Source: Deltaproteobacteria bacterium
GTDB lineage: Bacteria; Desulfobacterota; Syntrophobacteria; Syntrophobacterales; Syntrophobacteraceae
DNA: 64,000 nt
NCBI GenBank assembly: GCA_021777755.1
Contig: JAJYDE010000013.1
Location: forward strand, 1-64,000
Direction of reading: 5' to 3'
The notes under the pieces were generated by a model. That model worked only from the letters and a program-made list of their open reading frames with translations, did not search any database and was not told the origin of the DNA. The translations under genes and the position numbers were made by a program. Shown in pieces: positions 6,769 to 15,431 of this stretch. Numbering within the stretch: the stretch's first letter is position 1; each line of letters starts with the position of its first letter.

Positions 6769-9594
6769 TCACAGGCGGGACAGAAAAGCCGAGATCCTGT
6801 TGCCCATGCGTTTCGCATCGGACATGATAACGGTTTCATTGACCGTAAGGATCTGGCGGTCTTTTACCACCAGCCTGCCGTCGACCCAGACGAAGCTTAC
6901 GTCCGCGCCCCGGGCCGCGTAAACGATATGGCTGATGGGATCGTAGAGCGGGCTCAGATGAGGCTGACGAAGATCGAGGGCCACCAGGTCGGCCTTTTTG
7001 CCCGCTTCGATGCTGCCGATCTCATCGTGGAGCCCGATGGCCGCGGCCGCGCCCGAGGTAGCCATCCGCAGCGCCATTTTGGCCGGGCAGGCGAGGGCGT
7101 CTTTTCTGAAAACCTTGTGGAGTCTGGCCGCGAAGCCGGCTTCCGAAAACAGGTCAAGGTCGTTATTGCTTGCGCAGCCGTCCGTTCCAAGCCCGATCTT
7201 TACACCCAGGGAGTCCAGTTCCAGGACGGGCGCGGTTCCCGAGCCGAGCTTCATTGCGGATTCCGGACAGTGGGCGATGGAGGCTCCACGGTCGGCGATC
7301 AACCGGACCTCCTCCTCGGACAGCCAGATGGCGTGAGCGCAAAGGGTGAATTCGTCCAACACCCCGAGGGCGTCCAGATGCATGGCCGGTCTGAGATCGT
7401 ATTGCTTCATTATCGCGGAGACCTCTTCTTTTGTTTCAGACAGGTGGGTCTGGAAGAGGATTTTATTGCCGCGGCACAGTTCCTTTGTTCTTTTGAGTGT
7501 TTCCGGGGAGCACGTATAGGGAGCGTGGCAAAAAAGGGAGGGGCGGATCCGGCCGTTTCGGGATGGAAAATCGCTAATGAAAGCTTCGGCGCGCGCCCTG
7601 GAGGCAGACTGGTTGGGGGCGTCCGGGGTTGGAAAATCCAAAATCCCCTGGCCCAGGACGGCTCGAATGCCGGCTTTGACGCAGGCCTTGGCCGCCCGAT
7701 CCTCGAAAAAGTAGCCGTCGCAAAAGCAGGTCGTGCCGCTCTTTAACATCTCCACAACCGAAAGCAGGGTGCCCAGGTAGACGCTCTCAGGGTTCAAAAA
7801 AACATTTTCCAGCGGGAAGATCTTTTCTTCGAGCCAAATTTTAAGGGGCAGGTCGTCAGCGACGCCTCGAAAAAGGCTCATGCCCGCATGCGCATGGGTG
7901 TTTACCAAACCGGGCATGAGCAAGTATCCGGAAAGGTCCAATTCCTTTCGACCCTGGAAGAGATCGCGAAGTTCGTGAGTGGAGCCCGCGGCCACAATCT
8001 TTTTGCCTTCGATGGCAACGGCCCCGAGGCGGCGGCAGTTCATTGCCCGATCACAGGTGACAAGCCAGTCGGCGTTGAAAAGGAGCCAGTCGACCTCGCG
8101 TCTAGGCAGGGCGGGAGAGGAGCAAAAGGCGGGGCTCCCGGAGGCGGAAAAAGTCTGGCCCGGCGCCATCTTTACCCTTATTCCCGGCTCCTCCCGGCGC
8201 ACGTCGAGCTGTTTGGCTTCTTGCTGTCCGCTTTCGGTTCCCACCATTTCGGCGAATTCCCGGACGTGCGCCAGGATTTCCTCCAGGTCCAGGGTAAGGA
8301 GTGCGCGGTCCTTCATGACAAGACGACCGTCAATGATACTGTGGCGGACATCCGCGGCCCCGGCGGCGTAAACCAGGTGGCTGATCGGATTATAGACCGG
8401 GGTCAGATTGGGTTTTTCGAAATCGACCACTATCAGGTCGGCCGCCATACCCGCAACGATTCGTCCCGTCCGCCCCCCCAGGCCCAACGCCTCCGCGCCG
8501 TTTACGGTGGCCATCCGGAGCGCTGTTTCAGCCGGAATCAAGGTCGGATCCAACCCCGCGATCTTGTGGAGCTTGGCGCACGAATCCATTTCCCCGAACA
8601 TATCCAGGTTATTGTTGCTCGCACAACCGTCGGTGCCCAAAGCCACGGTCACGCCGGCTTCGAGCAGGCGCGGGACCGGGGCGATGCCCGAGGCAAGTTT
8701 CATGTTGCTTTCCGGATTATGGACCACCTTGACGCGATTTGCGGCCAGCAAATAGATGTCGCCTTCGTCGAGGGCCACGCAATGGTCGGCTATCAGGCGG
8801 TGATCGAGCATGCCGAGCGCATCGAGGTGTTCGACTGGACGCTTGCCGTACAACTCCAGGATCTGTTTGACCTCCGCCTCGTTTTCCGAGAGGTGGATAA
8901 CGAGAGGTACATCGAAGTGTGCCGACGTCCGGCTGCACGCTTTCAATAGATCCGGTGAACAGGTGTAGAGCGCGTGGGGTTCGACGGCCACGCTGACAAG
9001 GGGATCCCCCCGCCATTTCTCGATCAGCAGTTCCGTGTGTCTCAGGCCATTTTCCAGCGGCCCGTAACAGGGCGAGGGAAAATCGTAGAGCACCTCGCCC
9101 ACCAGAGCCCGCATCCCCGCCTTTTTTGCGGCCTCCGCCACCTTATGTTCGAACAGATACATGTCGCAAAAGGTGGTTGTCCCGGACAGGATCATCTCGG
9201 CGCAGGCAAGCATCGCGCCCCAGTAAACCCACTCTTCGGTCAGCTTTTTTTCGGCCGGGAAAATGTGACTTTGAAGCCAGTCCATCAGCGGCAGATCGTC
9301 GGCAAGGCCTCGAAAAAGGGTCATTGCCGCGTGGGTATGAGAGTTTATCAGCCCCGGGAGGACTACGCACCCGGAAATGTCGAGGGTCTCGCGTGATTGG
9401 AAAGTGGATTGAACCTGGTCGGAAGGGCCAACCGACACTATCTTTCCCGAACGTACGGCTACCCCGCCCGGGTTTAGAAGTGTCGATGCCGGATCCATGG
9501 TCACCACAAGTCCGTTCAATAAGAGAATATCGACCTGTTCTTTTTTCCCGTTGCTTTCCTCGTTGCGTTGAATTCGCCGGCGCAAATCATCCAT
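6769..9594 (-). CDS. Tandem-duplicated SAH/MTA-deaminase-type amidohydrolase (two full enzymes in one chain)
   Basis: A 941-residue protein containing two complete cytosine/adenosine-deaminase-like amidohydrolases of the MtaD/SsnA family. Members deaminate S-adenosylhomocysteine or 5'-methylthioadenosine to the inosyl products. Copy 1 spans about residues 22-450 and copy 2 about 501-941, joined by a low-complexity linker. Each copy keeps its metal set: H86/H88 (NSHTHA), the VEPHALYTCSP and VIHLSENEAE histidines and GTDGCASNN in copy 1; H567/H569 (NTHAHAG), the FCHAPYTCSPE and FQTHLSE histidines and GTDGCASNN in copy 2. The family length is about 430, so this is a genuine fusion. The start at 9594 has no clear RBS and is uncertain. 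metK and ahcY lie 1.5 kb away, which supports a role in SAH removal. Confidence 0.88.
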   Translation of the reverse strand: MDDLRRRIQRNEESNGKKEQVDILLLNGLVVTMDPASTLLNPGGVAVRSGKIVSVGPSDQVQSTFQSRETLDISGCVVLPGLINSHTHAAMTLFRGLADDLPLMDWLQSHIFPAEKKLTEEWVYWGAMLACAEMILSGTTTFCDMYLFEHKVAEAAKKAGMRALVGEVLYDFPSPCYGPLENGLRHTELLIEKWRGDPLVSVAVEPHALYTCSPDLLKACSRTSAHFDVPLVIHLSENEAEVKQILELYGKRPVEHLDALGMLDHRLIADHCVALDEGDIYLLAANRVKVVHNPESNMKLASGIAPVPRLLEAGVTVALGTDGCASNNNLDMFGEMDSCAKLHKIAGLDPTLIPAETALRMATVNGAEALGLGGRTGRIVAGMAADLIVVDFEKPNLTPVYNPISHLVYAAGAADVRHSIIDGRLVMKDRALLTLDLEEILAHVREFAEMVGTESGQQEAKQLDVRREEPGIRVKMAPGQTFSASGSPAFCSSPALPRREVDWLLFNADWLVTCDRAMNCRRLGAVAIEGKKIVAAGSTHELRDLFQGRKELDLSGYLLMPGLVNTHAHAGMSLFRGVADDLPLKIWLEEKIFPLENVFLNPESVYLGTLLSVVEMLKSGTTCFCDGYFFEDRAAKACVKAGIRAVLGQGILDFPTPDAPNQSASRARAEAFISDFPSRNGRIRPSLFCHAPYTCSPETLKRTKELCRGNKILFQTHLSETKEEVSAIMKQYDLRPAMHLDALGVLDEFTLCAHAIWLSEEEVRLIADRGASIAHCPESAMKLGSGTAPVLELDSLGVKIGLGTDGCASNNDLDLFSEAGFAARLHKVFRKDALACPAKMALRMATSGAAAAIGLHDEIGSIEAGKKADLVALDLRQPHLSPLYDPISHIVYAARGADVSFVWVDGRLVVKDRQILTVNETVIMSDAKRMGNRISAFLSRL

Positions 9595-9702
9595 CCAATC
9601 AATTTTGAGTTTGAAATTTTAGGATTTAAGCTTAGAATCCCCCCGCCTGCATATTTGGTCTATTTCGGTTTTTCGCAAACAGGACTTGAATCTCAAAAAC
9701 CC

Positions 9703-10362
9703 ATGAAAATAACCGACGGTCTTCATGCTTTCCTCTGGACTTCAAGGTCCGCCAACAACTGCAATAGTTATCTCATAGACGGTCCGGCGAAAATTCTGAT
9801 CGACCCCGGCCACTTCAATTTATTCCATCATGTCCAAGACCTATTGGCGACGCTCGGTATGGAGATCGGCGACATAGACCTGGTAATTTCAACCCACGCC
9901 CATCCTGATCATTTTGAGGCGGTGAAGCATTTCAGAAATCAAACCGCTCTTTTCGCCATGGGTCGCGAGGACTTGCGTCTTGTCGAGCGGATGCTCGAAC
10001 AGGCGGGAACGGCCTGCGACTACGAGGATTTCGCTCCCGACTTTTTCCTCGGACCGGGCAGTCTCAACGTCAAGGGAATGGAGCTTACAATCGTGCCCGC
10101 CCCCGGCCATTCGCCAGGGTCTGTGGCGTTATACTGGCCTGAGCGCAAAGCGCTGTTTTCCGGTGACGTTATTTTCCGGGACGGCCTCGGGCGTACGGAC
10201 CTCCCCGGAGGAAACGGGGCCATGCTCAAAAGGAGCATCAGGGAACTCGAAGCGCTCGATTCGGAACTCCTCCTGCCGGGGCATGGCGACATAGTCCGGG
10301 GAGGCGCCGAGGTCAGGTCGAACTTTGAACGGGTAAAGACTTACTGGTTTAATTATATTTAA
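9703..10362 (+). CDS. MBL-fold metallo-hydrolase
   Basis: A 219-residue metallo-beta-lactamase-fold hydrolase. The zinc signature HAHPDH lies near residues 65-70, a further ligand histidine in PAPGHSPGS, the aspartate in FSGDVIFRDG, and the last histidine in LLPGHGD near the C-terminus, as in glyoxalase II-like enzymes. The frame extends to 9568 but the upstream part is not conserved-looking, so I took the ATG at 9703 (MKITDGLHAFLW). It is divergent from the tandem amidohydrolase. Thioester or lactone hydrolysis is typical of the family; the substrate is not evident. Confidence 0.82.
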   Translation: MKITDGLHAFLWTSRSANNCNSYLIDGPAKILIDPGHFNLFHHVQDLLATLGMEIGDIDLVISTHAHPDHFEAVKHFRNQTALFAMGREDLRLVERMLEQAGTACDYEDFAPDFFLGPGSLNVKGMELTIVPAPGHSPGSVALYWPERKALFSGDVIFRDGLGRTDLPGGNGAMLKRSIRELEALDSELLLPGHGDIVRGGAEVRSNFERVKTYWFNYI

Positions 10363-10697
10363 TCAGTCCCGGCTTTGCCTGCCCGGTCGCGCTCTTTTTC
10401 CAGGCCGCTCAATCGCTGCTCGAGCATGTCGACTCTGGCCAGGAGTTCGGAGAACTCTTTTCGGCGAATCACTTCCAGGCTTTCGGAAACTTTCTTAAGG
10501 GATGACTGGAGTTTGGAGCCGGCATCCTCCCATTCCCGCTCGCCGCTTTTGATCAGCTCTTCGGTGAGTGTTTCCGCCTCGTCGCTCGAAAGCTTTCCCT
10601 CTTCGACCAGCTTTCGGGTCGCTTCAAGGATCTTGTCGCGAGTCAGCACAGCGGCTCCCAAACCGGCAAGCATACCTTTTTTGAGCAGCTCAAGCAT
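10359..10697 (-). CDS. Small coiled-coil protein, phasin-like
   Basis: A 112-residue, charged, helix-rich protein. An N-terminal hydrophobic helix (KKGMLAGLGAAVLTRDKI) is followed by a heptad-rich stretch with an ELLARVDMLEQRL segment near the C-terminus, typical of a coiled coil. The layout matches short phasin-like or polyhydroxyalkanoate-granule regulator proteins often found in Deltaproteobacteria. The ATG at 10697 has AAGGAG upstream; the longer frame has none. Its stop overlaps that of the convergent MBL-fold gene. Function inferred weakly. Confidence 0.6.
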   Translation of the reverse strand: MLELLKKGMLAGLGAAVLTRDKILEATRKLVEEGKLSSDEAETLTEELIKSGEREWEDAGSKLQSSLKKVSESLEVIRRKEFSELLARVDMLEQRLSGLEKERDRAGKAGTD

Positions 10698-11114
10698 TTT
10701 GGCTCCTTTTACAGTCATCGTATCGATTTGATCAATGGCTTGGAAATGTTTGTCCCCCGCAAATATCCCCTGATTTGGCGCATCTTCGGTAAGGTATCTC
10801 GCAGATGGGCGCCTGTCAAGGCTTTGATCCAACCGCCCGTGTTTAGCCGGGCTGGTCGCCGAGTCAAAAAAGGCTTGACTAAATGGTTAAGCAGCTATAG
10901 CAATGGGTTGCTCTGATGTCACCGGCTGTTCGCAGGAATGCCCTTTGCTCGGAAACCGCGCGATTTTGTGCACGGACTGAGCTTTTCTTTTTGGAGCGCT
11001 CGGGTGATCGAACAGCCGATGCGCTATCCGGCGACATTTTGTGGACAATTGCAAAAAGAATAATTTCTCCTTTTTGCCCGCACTTTATCGAAAACATGTC
11101 ATGGGGCTGTGAGA
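10698..11114. other. Leader region of metK with a small hairpin
   Basis: No protein-like frame. A perfect 8-bp inverted repeat (GCAAAAAG at 11051-11058, CTTTTTGC at 11070-11077, 11-base loop) lies 38 bases before the metK start. I looked for a SAM or SAH riboswitch fold because metK and ahcY follow and did not see a convincing one. Confidence 0.4.
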
Positions 11115-12314
11115 ATGAGCAAAATCTATGCGGATCATGTGTTTACATCAGAATCGGTGGGCAGCGGACATCCGGATAAAATCTGCGATCAGATTTCCGA
11201 TGCCGTTCTGGACGCCTGCCTTGCCATCGATCCTTCGAGTCGCGTTGCCTGTGAGACCATGGTTGGTTATAACCTGGTGGTCAATGTGGGCGAAATCACC
11301 TGCAGTGGATGGAGCACCATCGATACTGAGGCTATTGCACGTTCAGTGATCCGTGAAATAGGCTACGACAAGCCGGAATTGAAATTCTGGCACGAGTCCT
11401 TCGAATATATCAATCGGATGCACGGTCAGTCGCCTGATATCAGCCAGGGTGTGACTGCGGGCGAGGGATTGTACCAGGAGCAGGGAGCGGGCGATCAGGG
11501 GATGATGTTCGGTTATGCGACAAATGAAACCGCCGAGTGCATGCCGGCGCCGGTGGCCTTCAGCCACCGTCTTCTGCGCGAGTTGGAGAAGCGCCGCAAA
11601 AGCGGGGCGATTTCTTATCTTCGACCGGACGCCAAATCCCAGGTTTCCGTTCGTTATGCGAAGGGAAAACCCAAGCGCATCACAAGCGTGGTGATCAGTC
11701 ACCAGACTTCCGAGATGCCCCTGGAGAAAATCCGCGCGGATTTGATAGATGTGGCCAGGGAGGTTCTCGACCCGACAGGGATGCTCGACAGGGAAACCGA
11801 GTTTTTTATCAATCCGACCGGCTCTTTTGTGCTCGGGGGCCCCTATGCGGATGCGGGAGTTACCGGACGCAAAATCATAGTGGACACTTACGGGGGTGTT
11901 GGCAGTCACGGAGGCGGGGCATTTTCCGGCAAAGACCCTTCCAAAGTGGACCGCAGCGCGGCCTATTACGCCCGTTACGCCGCCAAGAATATCGTTGCCG
12001 CGGGCCTGGCAGAAAAATGTGAAATACAGGTCGCCTACGCAATCGGGGTTGCCCGGCCGGTGAGCATCAATATCGATACCTACGGGACCGGGAGCGTCAG
12101 TGAAATGGAATTGCAGGAGATCCTGGACAGAAGCGGGATCTTTGATTTTCGGCCGGCGGCCATAATCGATGATTTGGAACTTCTAAACCCGTCGGGTTGG
12201 TCTTACCGGCAAAGCGCCGCATTCGGCCACTTCGGCCGCAACGGGTTTCCTTGGGAAGAAGCTGACAAGATTGCCGACTTGCAAAAGATTGCCGGAATAA
12301 GAGCGGTAGCCTGA
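11115..12314 (+). CDS. metK: S-adenosylmethionine synthetase
   Basis: Makes SAM from methionine and ATP in the cytosol. The 399-residue product starts with the family signature [20 protein letters not shown] (about residues 11-30); [20 protein letters not shown] (residues about 112-131) is the ATP loop, and [19 protein letters not shown] lies near 274-292. A GTG six bases upstream is possible, but the ATG at 11115 has a GGGG stretch at suitable spacing. ahcY follows after 17 bases, so synthesis of SAM and breakdown of its product SAH are in one transcript. Confidence 0.96.
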   Translation: MSKIYADHVFTSESVGSGHPDKICDQISDAVLDACLAIDPSSRVACETMVGYNLVVNVGEITCSGWSTIDTEAIARSVIREIGYDKPELKFWHESFEYINRMHGQSPDISQGVTAGEGLYQEQGAGDQGMMFGYATNETAECMPAPVAFSHRLLRELEKRRKSGAISYLRPDAKSQVSVRYAKGKPKRITSVVISHQTSEMPLEKIRADLIDVAREVLDPTGMLDRETEFFINPTGSFVLGGPYADAGVTGRKIIVDTYGGVGSHGGGAFSGKDPSKVDRSAAYYARYAAKNIVAAGLAEKCEIQVAYAIGVARPVSINIDTYGTGSVSEMELQEILDRSGIFDFRPAAIIDDLELLNPSGWSYRQSAAFGHFGRNGFPWEEADKIADLQKIAGIRAVA

Positions 12315-12331
12315 ATAAGGATCGGAATATA

Positions 12332-13774
12332 ATGATGAGAGCAGATGCAGCGGAAAAACTCGACAACGATCTGAACAACCAGGATTTCAAGGTGAAGGAC
12401 CTTGGATTGGCGGGCTTCGGGCGCCGGGAAATAGAGATGGCCGAACACGAGATGCCCGGCCTCATGGCCACCCGCGAAAAATATGGCCCCAACCGTCCTC
12501 TGGCCGGTGCCCGCATTGCCGGAAGTCTTCACATGACGATCCAGACCGCGGTTCTGATCGAGACCCTCAAGGCGCTGGGGGCGGATGTGCGCTGGGCATC
12601 GTGCAATATCTTTTCCACCCAGGACCATGCGGCCGCGGCCATAGCCGAAAGCGGAACTCCGGTGTTCGCCTGGAAGGGTGAAGATCTCGAAGAATACTGG
12701 TGGTGCACAAAAAAGGCGCTGACCTGGCCGGACGGGCGCGGACCCAACCTCATCGTAGATGATGGCGGAGACGCCACTTTGCTCATTCACAAGGGCTATC
12801 AGGCCGAGCAGAACCCCTCGGTACTCGACGAGCCTACCGATAACAAGGAACTGCAGATTGTAAACGCTCTGCTGAAGAAGACCTTGAAGCAAGACCCGCA
12901 ATTCTGGCACCGCGTGGTGGGGCAATGGCGGGGTGTTTCCGAGGAGACCACCACCGGAGTGCATCGCCTCTACCAAATGGCCGAGGAAGGTCAACTGTTG
13001 GTTGCGGCCATAAACGTCAACGATTCGGTGACCAAGAGCAAATTCGACAACATCTACGGTTGCCGAGAGTCCCTGGTGGACGGCATCAAACGTGCCACAG
13101 ACGTGATGGTGGCGGGAAAAACCGCGGTCGTGTGCGGCTTCGGAGACGTGGGCAAGGGCTCGGCCCAGGCTCTTTCGGCTCACAAGGCCCGGGTGATCGT
13201 AACGGAAATAGATCCCATATGCGCTCTGCAAGCCCTCATGGCTGGCTACCAGGTCATGACCGTCGAAGACGCGCTTTCCCTGGGAGACATCTTCGTAACC
13301 GCAACCGGCAATCGGGACGTGATTACAGCCGAGCACATGATCAAAATGAAAGATCAGGCAATCGTGTGCAATATCGGTCATTTCGATAATGAGATCCAGG
13401 TTGATAAACTCAATGCAACCCCCGGGGTCAAGAAAATCAACATCAAGCCTCAACTGGACAAATATCTTTTCCCCGACGGCCACACCATCTATATCCTGGC
13501 CGAAGGGCGCCTCGTAAACCTGGGCTGCGCCACCGGTCACCCGAGCTTTGTCATGTCCAATTCTTTTACCAACCAGACTTTGGCTCAGATAGATCTTTGG
13601 ACCAATAAGCGGGAAATCGGGGTCTACTGCCTGCCAAAAGAACTCGATGAGGAAGTGGCAAGGCTTCATCTCGGAAAACTGGGTGCAAAGCTCACAACAC
13701 TCAAGCCGGAGCAGGCCGCTTATATAGGCGTACCGGTCGGGGGGCCTTTCAAGCGGGAAGAATACCGATATTGA
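12332..13774 (+). CDS. ahcY: Adenosylhomocysteinase
   Basis: Hydrolyses SAH to homocysteine and adenosine with bound NAD. The 480-residue protein contains [16 protein letters not shown] and [15 protein letters not shown] in the substrate domain, the NAD-binding loop [14 protein letters not shown] (about residues 268-281), the [14 protein letters not shown] segment, the NIGHFDNEI motif, and the C-terminal tail KREEYRY needed for subunit exchange. All sit at the expected places. Two ATGs (12332 and 12335) are adjacent; AAGGATCGG lies upstream. It is followed by a strong hairpin at 13792-13845. Confidence 0.96.
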   Translation: MMRADAAEKLDNDLNNQDFKVKDLGLAGFGRREIEMAEHEMPGLMATREKYGPNRPLAGARIAGSLHMTIQTAVLIETLKALGADVRWASCNIFSTQDHAAAAIAESGTPVFAWKGEDLEEYWWCTKKALTWPDGRGPNLIVDDGGDATLLIHKGYQAEQNPSVLDEPTDNKELQIVNALLKKTLKQDPQFWHRVVGQWRGVSEETTTGVHRLYQMAEEGQLLVAAINVNDSVTKSKFDNIYGCRESLVDGIKRATDVMVAGKTAVVCGFGDVGKGSAQALSAHKARVIVTEIDPICALQALMAGYQVMTVEDALSLGDIFVTATGNRDVITAEHMIKMKDQAIVCNIGHFDNEIQVDKLNATPGVKKINIKPQLDKYLFPDGHTIYILAEGRLVNLGCATGHPSFVMSNSFTNQTLAQIDLWTNKREIGVYCLPKELDEEVARLHLGKLGAKLTTLKPEQAAYIGVPVGGPFKREEYRY

Positions 13775-13791
13775 TCGAAGCAAAAGACAAG

Positions 13792-13845
13792 CTCGTATCG
13801 GCCGTTCAGGATGTGAACCGGACACGGCCTGAACGCCGATACGAG
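13792..13845 (+). promoter_or_regulatory. 18-bp intercistronic hairpin reaching the RBS of the DUF3786 gene
   Basis: Left arm 13792-13810 and right arm 13828-13845 pair over 18 bp with one extra C in the left arm; the loop is 17 bases. The last three bases of the right arm are the first bases of the GAGGAGAA ribosome binding site (13843-13849) of the next gene, whose ATG is at 13854. No T-run follows, so it is not a standard intrinsic terminator. An mRNA processing or translation-control element between ahcY and the next gene is my inference. Confidence 0.7.
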
Positions 13846-13853
13846 GAGAAGAT

Positions 13854-14660
13854 ATGTCCAAACTGAATCATCTGGAAATTTACAAACTGCTGCCTAAAAC
13901 CAACTGCCTGCAATGCGGTGTGCGGACCTGCCTTGCTTTTGCCGCAGCTGTTATGCGCGGTGACAAGCCCCTGAAGGACTGCCCCTTCCTGGATGGGGCC
14001 CTGATCGAAAAGCTCGGTGAAAGCGCAAAGCCGAACCCGCCCGATAAGGACAACGGGGATGAGGCGATGGAGGAGTTGAGAAAACGGATCGCAAACACCG
14101 ATCTTGCCTCTCTGGCCGGCAGGCTCGGCGCTGAATTCAGGCGCGACAGGCTGGCGGTCAAATGCCTGGGCAAAGATTTTTTTATAGACCGAAACGGATA
14201 TATGATTTCGGAGTGCCATAACAACCGTTGGGTGCTCGCTCCCCTGCTGAATTACCTTGTCCACGGCTCCGGGCTTGATCCGGGCCGCAATTGGCTCCCC
14301 TTCCGGGAATTAAAAGACGGCGCCCCCCGGGCCGGGCTCTTCGCCCGAAGATGCGAAAAACCGATGAAAGAACTGGTCGATAAACACACCGACCTGTTCG
14401 AGCTGATCGTCGATATTTTCGACGGCAAGCCTGCCACGGGCAGTTTCGACTCCGACATCTCGATTGTTGTTCATCCCCTGCCCAAAGTTCCCATGCTCAT
14501 CAGCTACTGGAAAAAAGAGGCCGATCTCGATTCTTCCCTCAGTCTTTTTTTCGACTCGACAGCCAACGAAAACCTGCCCATCGGCTCCATATACATTTTG
14601 GCGGTCGGACTTCTCACCATGTTCGAAAAGATCGTTTTAACGCATGGCAAGGCGGCCTGA
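13854..14660 (+). CDS. 4Fe-4S domain protein with DUF3786
   Basis: A 268-residue protein with an N-terminal Fe-S domain (Cys at about 18, 21, 26 and 43, spacing C-x2-C-x4-C-x16-C), the same arrangement found at the N-terminus of the corrinoid Fe-S protein large subunit of acetyl-CoA synthase. A DUF3786-type domain follows from about residue 75, with conserved-looking WVLAPLLNYLVHG and LPFRELKDG segments. DUF3786 has no established function; it is common in anaerobes with corrinoid or Wood-Ljungdahl enzymes. The start has GAGGAGAA upstream, part of which is in the preceding hairpin. Position after metK-ahcY suggests a methyl-transfer link, which is inference. Confidence 0.8.
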   Translation: MSKLNHLEIYKLLPKTNCLQCGVRTCLAFAAAVMRGDKPLKDCPFLDGALIEKLGESAKPNPPDKDNGDEAMEELRKRIANTDLASLAGRLGAEFRRDRLAVKCLGKDFFIDRNGYMISECHNNRWVLAPLLNYLVHGSGLDPGRNWLPFRELKDGAPRAGLFARRCEKPMKELVDKHTDLFELIVDIFDGKPATGSFDSDISIVVHPLPKVPMLISYWKKEADLDSSLSLFFDSTANENLPIGSIYILAVGLLTMFEKIVLTHGKAA

Positions 14661-14870
14661 GACCGATCTATTCCCGCCAGAATATGCAATGCATTCGGTA
14701 GGGCAGGTCCTGATTGCCTCCTCGATGCAACCTCTATCCGTGATCTCGAACACTATCCACTCCGGCCTTACCGGTTCTGTCGTCCATCTGAAAGATTTGC
14801 GGGCAAAGTTGCGCACATGCGCCACCCGCCACCGCGATGCGCTCACGTTTTTGTTGTGAAACAGAAGGGA
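14637..14870 (-). pseudogene. Decayed single-cluster ferredoxin gene
   Basis: Two minus-strand frames together resemble a 4Fe-4S ferredoxin of about 60 residues. The upstream frame reads ACAQLCPQIFQMDDRTGKA and then stops at 14734; the next frame carries CIEEAIRTCPTECIAYSGG and stops at 14637. A one-base shift near 14750-14765 would join them. The first cluster-binding part is also damaged: where CxxCGxC is expected, only one cysteine is left before AQLCP. So both a frameshift and lost ligands mark it as non-functional. Its 3' end overlaps the 3' end of the DUF3786 gene. Confidence 0.55.
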
Positions 14871-14940
14871 TTAAGGGATAATAACCGACAAAACGTGCAG
14901 ACGCGCGGCAATCTGGAAAGAAGTGAGCCGAGGATGAGTT

Positions 14941-15381
14941 ATGAAAGATCGCATAAAGAAGGCTAACAAGACCTATTGTGACGGCCATGAGGAAGAGGGC
15001 GTGGAAGTTTGCAACTGGGAAAGCATGCCGGGCTGGCAAATGTATATGAAGGGCGAAATTAGTGAAGAAGAACTTTCCGAGACGGCCAGGAAGGAACTGG
15101 CCGAACTGGATCGGACCTTCGGCAAGTACCTGCGGGAAGACGAGGCAAAGCCCGCTGGCAAGGAGACACTGAAGAGCCGGCAGGATGAGCGGGTTAGAAC
15201 GGCCAACAGGATTTACAGGCAAGTGTGCGTTGATTCGGGCCTGAGCCCTTGTTTTTTCAAGAATTTTTCCACCTGGCAACAATTCGTGCACGGGGAAATA
15301 GGCGAGGCCGAGTTTTACGAAAAGGCGCGGGAAGAAATCCGAAAAATTGGCGCCCGGCGGCAAAGTGGACAAGGCGACTAA
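14941..15381 (+). CDS. Small protein of two internal repeats, unknown function
   Basis: A 146-residue charged, soluble protein that I do not recognise. It consists of two related halves: residues about 4-56 and about 85-138 share the pattern RxxxANxxY, a cysteine about nine residues later in a G-x3-C setting, then W-Q or WQ, GEIxExE and AREE/ARKEL. The halves are joined by an acidic-basic linker. The cysteines (C13 and C24 in half 1; C98 and C106 in half 2) are only partly aligned. ATG at 14941 follows a GAGGATGAG stretch. It lies downstream of the DUF3786 gene and the ferredoxin remnant; no function can be assigned. Confidence 0.7.
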   Translation: MKDRIKKANKTYCDGHEEEGVEVCNWESMPGWQMYMKGEISEEELSETARKELAELDRTFGKYLREDEAKPAGKETLKSRQDERVRTANRIYRQVCVDSGLSPCFFKNFSTWQQFVHGEIGEAEFYEKAREEIRKIGARRQSGQGD

Positions 15382-15431
15382 GGCTTGGAGCGTTTGCCGC
15401 ATGCCGGAAAGTGTGGCGACTCGGTTAAGGG

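Noticed and set aside
7888-8949. 353-residue plus-strand open frame inside the tandem deaminase
   Set aside because: Antisense shadow of a conserved coding frame with no RBS.
10900-11110. SAM or SAH riboswitch ahead of metK
   Set aside because: GGAGCGC and ATGCGCT stretches recall parts of the SAH riboswitch, but the required core and pseudoknot partners do not line up; only a small hairpin remains.
12203-13861. 552-residue minus-strand open frame
   Set aside because: It is antisense to ahcY, which has every family motif; no motif in the minus frame.
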